DNA from: Catellatospora bangladeshensis
GTDB taxonomy: Bacteria > Actinomycetota > Actinomycetes > Mycobacteriales > Micromonosporaceae
Assembly: GCF_016862575.1 (NCBI RefSeq)
Contig: NZ_BONF01000015.1
Location: 48,976-112,975 of the forward strand
DNA length: 64,000 bases
Direction: 5' to 3'
Part shown: piece by piece, positions 61,262-64,000 of the stretch
Layout of the letters: each line of letters begins with the position of its first letter
Numbering within the stretch: the stretch's first letter is position 1
Translations under genes and position numbers: made by a program
The notes under the pieces: model-generated
What the model saw: the letters and a program-made list of their open reading frames with translations, nothing else
Told to the model about the DNA's origin: nothing
Database searches by the model: none

Positions 61262-64000
61262 GTGGCGGTCAGACGGCGCGAGAAGCAGCGCTTCGACTAC
61301 AAGACCACGGTGTACGCGGTCGCGGTAGGCGTAGTCACGAACCTGGCCACGGGGCAGGCTGCTGGCTGGCCGCACTGGTTGCAGCCGGTGGTGGCCTACG
61401 CCTGGCTGCTTGGCGTGCTGCTGCTGGCCGGCTTGGGCGTGGCGTGGGCGCGGGAGCGATGGGGTCGGGTGAGGGCTGTGCCCCGCTGGGACGGCGTTGG
61501 TGGTGATGACAACCCATATCCTGGCCTGTCTGCATACCGGCAGGAGCGGGCGGGTGTGTTCGCCGGCCGAGACCAGGAGCGCAGTGCCCTGGTGGAGCGA
61601 GTGGCGACAACGTCGGAGCTGCGGCTGAGGTTCGTGCCGGTGGTGGGGCCGTCTGGGGCCGGCAAATCGTCGCTGGTCCTGGGCGGGCTCTTGCCGCAGC
61701 TGGATCGCAACCGGTGGAAGGTCCTGACCGATGTCAGCCCAGGTTCTGACGGCCTGAGCGCACTGGCTGCTGCGCTGGATGTTGGCCTCGGCGCGGCTGC
61801 CAGCCGGGTGTCCGAGCAGCCCAAGGTTGGGGCTGACGATCTGGCGCTGGGGCCCGTGCTGGCGCGGCTGGCACGACTACGTGGGTCTGCAGACGCCTTG
61901 CTGGTGGTGGTCGATCAGTTGGAGGAGCTGGCTACCCTGCACACGGAGCAGGAGCGTGTCCGGTTCATGGCGTTGCTGGCGTGCCTGGTGCGGCTTGACC
62001 GACGGCTGGTGGTGGTGGCCACGGTGCGTTCGGAGTATTTGGGAGTGTTCCAGCAGGGTCCGGGGGCGGAGCTGTTCACGTTCCCGTTCATGGTCCATGT
62101 CATGGGCCGCGACCAGCTGCGGCAGGTGATCGAGAAGCCGGCCGAGCAGACGGACACGACGTTGGCCGCGCGCCTGGTCGATGACATCCTGGCCGACGCG
62201 GACGCCACCGGGGGCGGTGATGTGCTGCCGCTACTGTCGTGCTACCTATCTGACCTGTATGCACGGCGAGGCGGTGATCATCACATCACCCGTGAGCACT
62301 ACCGGACGGCCGGGACGGTCTTCGACGTCATCAACCGGCGCGCGGCGCTGGCGGTGGCCGACACCTCCCTACCCCTGCGGCAATGCCTGGATGTGCTGAT
62401 GGCGTTCGTGTCGCTGACCGAGGTCGGGGCGAAGCCCACCCGCCAACTCGTGGCCGCCGCCGACCTTGACAGCCGAGCCCGTACCGTCGTGGAGGCGTTC
62501 GTCACCCAGCGGCTGATCACCAGCGATGTCCGCGCAGGCACACCCGTTTACGAAATCGCCCACGAGGCGCTACTACGCCGCTGGGATGCGATGCGTGCAC
62601 ACATTGACGCCCACGCCGTGATGCTCAGCCGCGCGACCGAGCTCGGTGCCTTGGCCGCGGCGTGGCGCAATGCCGGACACAGCCCGGATTACCTGGTCGA
62701 CGGACGGCGACTCCGGGAGCTCGACGCTGCGCTCGGCCGACTTGTCCTACCCGAGGACTCCCGGCGGTACTTGACCGCAGCTGTCGAGCGCGACTGCGAG
62801 TTGCGCGAGGCCCGCGCCGACGCTGCGGCCCGCACCGCCCTGGCTACCTTGGCCACCGATCCGCACCTGGCTCTGGCCATGGCCTACGCCATCTGCTCCG
62901 AACTGGCCGCCACATCCGCAGCCCGGTACGCCTTGAAGATCACCGTTCCCGCTGAAGAGGTCCTGGCGTGGCAAAAAGTCGGTTATGTCCATGCGATGGC
63001 GTTCGACCCCGAGGGGCTCCTGGCCATTGGCTTCGATGACAACACCGTACGGGTTTGTAACCGGCAGGGTCAGCTGTTACACGTCCTGACCGGCCACACC
63101 GACGACGTCTTGGCGGTGGCGTTCGATACAGATGGACGCCTGGCCACCGGCTCGCTCGACCGCACTGTGCGCGTCTGGGATCGGCAGGGACGGCTACTAC
63201 GCACCCTCACCGGCCATACCGGCGGCGTCTTGGCGGTTGCGTTCGACACCGACGGGCGCCTGGCCACCGGCTCCAGCGACCACACCACGCGGATCTGGGA
63301 CCGACATGGGCAACTGTTGCACACCCTCAAGGGCCATACCGGCGTTGTCGCGGCGGTGGCGTTTGCCACCGACGGGCGCTTAGCTACCAGCTCTCACGAC
63401 CGCACCACGCGAATATGGGACCGACAGGGACGACTGCTACACATTCTCAAAGGCCACACCGACAACGTCAAGTCGGTGGCGTTCGACACCGACGGGCGCC
63501 TGGCCACCGGCTCGATCGACGACACGGTGCGGGTCTGGGACCGGCAGGGACAGCTACTACACACCCTCACGGGCCACACCCATAGCGTCTTGGCGGTGGC
63601 ATTCGACACCGAAGGACGCCTGGCCACCGGCTCCAGCGACCGCACCGTGCGGATCTGGGACCAACAAGGACATCTACTGCATAGCCTCACCGGCCACACT
63701 GACAACGTCACGGCGGTGGCATTCGACACCGAAGGACGCCTGGCCACCGGCTCAGCTGACAAAAGCGTACGGTTCTGGGGGCAGGGCGGTGAAGCACTGG
63801 CAGTACTGCGCGGCTCACCATTGGCTACGCTTGCGGCCGCACTATACGAAGCGTCCACCATCACCGGAGTGGTTTCGCCGCAACTGCTGAGCTTCCACCT
63901 GCCTGCTACGGCTGTAGCTGTTGCGTTCGACGCCGATGGACGCTTGGCCACCGGCTCCAGCGACCGCACCGTGCGGATCTGGGACCGACAAGGACAACTA
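61262..64000 (+). CDS. Membrane-anchored nSTAND1-type NTPase with WD40 repeats, 3'-truncated by window end
   Basis: The frame is open from GTG 61262 (GGTGAGG just upstream) to the last base, 913 codons. Two N-terminal hydrophobic helices (~15-30, 43-62) may anchor it. 'NPYPGLSAYRQERAGVFAGRDQE' leads into a novel-STAND NTPase domain: Walker A GPSGAGKSS (Lys135, Ser136), Walker B-like LLVVVDQLEEL (Asp218), and the 'YEIAHEALLRRWD' winged-helix segment (~425), both characteristic of nSTAND1/conflict STAND proteins. Residues ~570 onward form a WD40 propeller. Such NTPases act as switches that oligomerise on sensing a ligand through the repeats, often in antiphage or self-recognition systems. No effector domain is visible yet; it may lie beyond the window or be the anchor itself. 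Confidence 0.9.
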   Translation, partial: MAVRRREKQRFDYKTTVYAVAVGVVTNLATGQAAGWPHWLQPVVAYAWLLGVLLLAGLGVAWARERWGRVRAVPRWDGVGGDDNPYPGLSAYRQERAGVFAGRDQERSALVERVATTSELRLRFVPVVGPSGAGKSSLVLGGLLPQLDRNRWKVLTDVSPGSDGLSALAAALDVGLGAAASRVSEQPKVGADDLALGPVLARLARLRGSADALLVVVDQLEELATLHTEQERVRFMALLACLVRLDRRLVVVATVRSEYLGVFQQGPGAELFTFPFMVHVMGRDQLRQVIEKPAEQTDTTLAARLVDDILADADATGGGDVLPLLSCYLSDLYARRGGDHHITREHYRTAGTVFDVINRRAALAVADTSLPLRQCLDVLMAFVSLTEVGAKPTRQLVAAADLDSRARTVVEAFVTQRLITSDVRAGTPVYEIAHEALLRRWDAMRAHIDAHAVMLSRATELGALAAAWRNAGHSPDYLVDGRRLRELDAALGRLVLPEDSRRYLTAAVERDCELREARADAAARTALATLATDPHLALAMAYAICSELAATSAARYALKITVPAEEVLAWQKVGYVHAMAFDPEGLLAIGFDDNTVRVCNRQGQLLHVLTGHTDDVLAVAFDTDGRLATGSLDRTVRVWDRQGRLLRTLTGHTGGVLAVAFDTDGRLATGSSDHTTRIWDRHGQLLHTLKGHTGVVAAVAFATDGRLATSSHDRTTRIWDRQGRLLHILKGHTDNVKSVAFDTDGRLATGSIDDTVRVWDRQGQLLHTLTGHTHSVLAVAFDTEGRLATGSSDRTVRIWDQQGHLLHSLTGHTDNVTAVAFDTEGRLATGSADKSVRFWGQGGEALAVLRGSPLATLAAALYEASTITGVVSPQLLSFHLPATAVAVAFDADGRLATGSSDRTVRIWDRQGQL
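63092..63811 (+). repeat. Six tandem 120-bp WD40 repeat units of high DNA similarity
   Basis: Six consecutive 40-residue units begin with GHT at 63092, 63212, 63332, 63452, 63572 and 63692. Each carries 'V-x-AVAF-x-T-[DE]GRLATGS-x-D-x-T-x-R-[VI]WD'. A degenerate unit precedes them (62972-63091), and after a ~30-residue insertion another unit runs to the window end (from ~63905). Some stretches of about 40 bases are identical between distant units, for example in the units starting 63572 and ~63905, so duplication or gene conversion is recent. Confidence 0.9.

Noticed and set aside
63092..64000. Regular 120-bp periodicity that could suggest a repeat array such as CRISPR
   Set aside because: The period is a multiple of three, lies in one open frame and encodes WD40 units. 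There are no short identical repeats with unrelated spacers.

Overview
The window is very high-GC DNA with strong G/C third-position bias, frequent GTG/TTG starts, stop-start overlaps, a SigE-family ECF sigma factor and many Sec-exported proteins. It suggests a filamentous actinomycete, probably of the Micromonosporaceae (inferred from protein style, not proven).

Region by region. 0-3 kb: the end of an acyl-CoA-ligase-like gene overlapping an MFS transporter, closed by a hairpin. 3-4.4 kb (- strand): a secreted SGNH hydrolase followed by a 17-residue repeat peptide gene. 4.5-14.6 kb: mixed genes, namely an AI-2E-type permease, a small Cys/His protein, a coupled ECF sigma factor and membrane beta-propeller protein, a DUF6357-like protein with an unknown partner, two methyltransferases, a secreted CHAP hydrolase and a small secreted protein. 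14.9-33.1 kb: a two-gene Tc (ABC) toxin locus, with a TcB-TcC fusion carrying a variable C-terminal toxin, followed 16 bp later by a 3412-residue TcA.

33.4-49.4 kb is a xylan/arabinoxylan utilisation island. It holds a secreted GH16 enzyme with a CBM13-type lectin domain, a leftward operon LacI - (remnant) - GH51 - GH43 - GH39, and a rightward operon of sugar-binding lipoprotein, two permeases and a DUF624 protein, then a GH36 remnant and a GH120 beta-xylosidase. No ABC ATPase is present, so a shared MsiK-type ATPase is expected. The two divergent promoters carry the same TTTATCG-type operator, so the LacI protein probably controls import and intracellular breakdown together. GH16 has a different palindromic operator.

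49.4-49.8 kb is a mobile-element scar: the C-terminal end of a tyrosine integrase next to the 3' half of a tRNA-Pro(GGG) gene. Beyond it (50.3-60.2 kb) lies an accessory island: a leftward four-gene operon (unknown, large TPR, small TPR, DUF3825), a four-helix membrane protein, and rightward vWA-like/OmpA and vWA genes. I recognise the domains but no characterised system with this combination. After a transposase fragment and another gene remnant, the window ends inside a membrane-anchored nSTAND1-type NTPase whose WD40 repeats are unusually alike at DNA level. The 50-64 kb stretch, the Tc toxin C-terminus and the 17-residue peptide are the best places to look for something undescribed.
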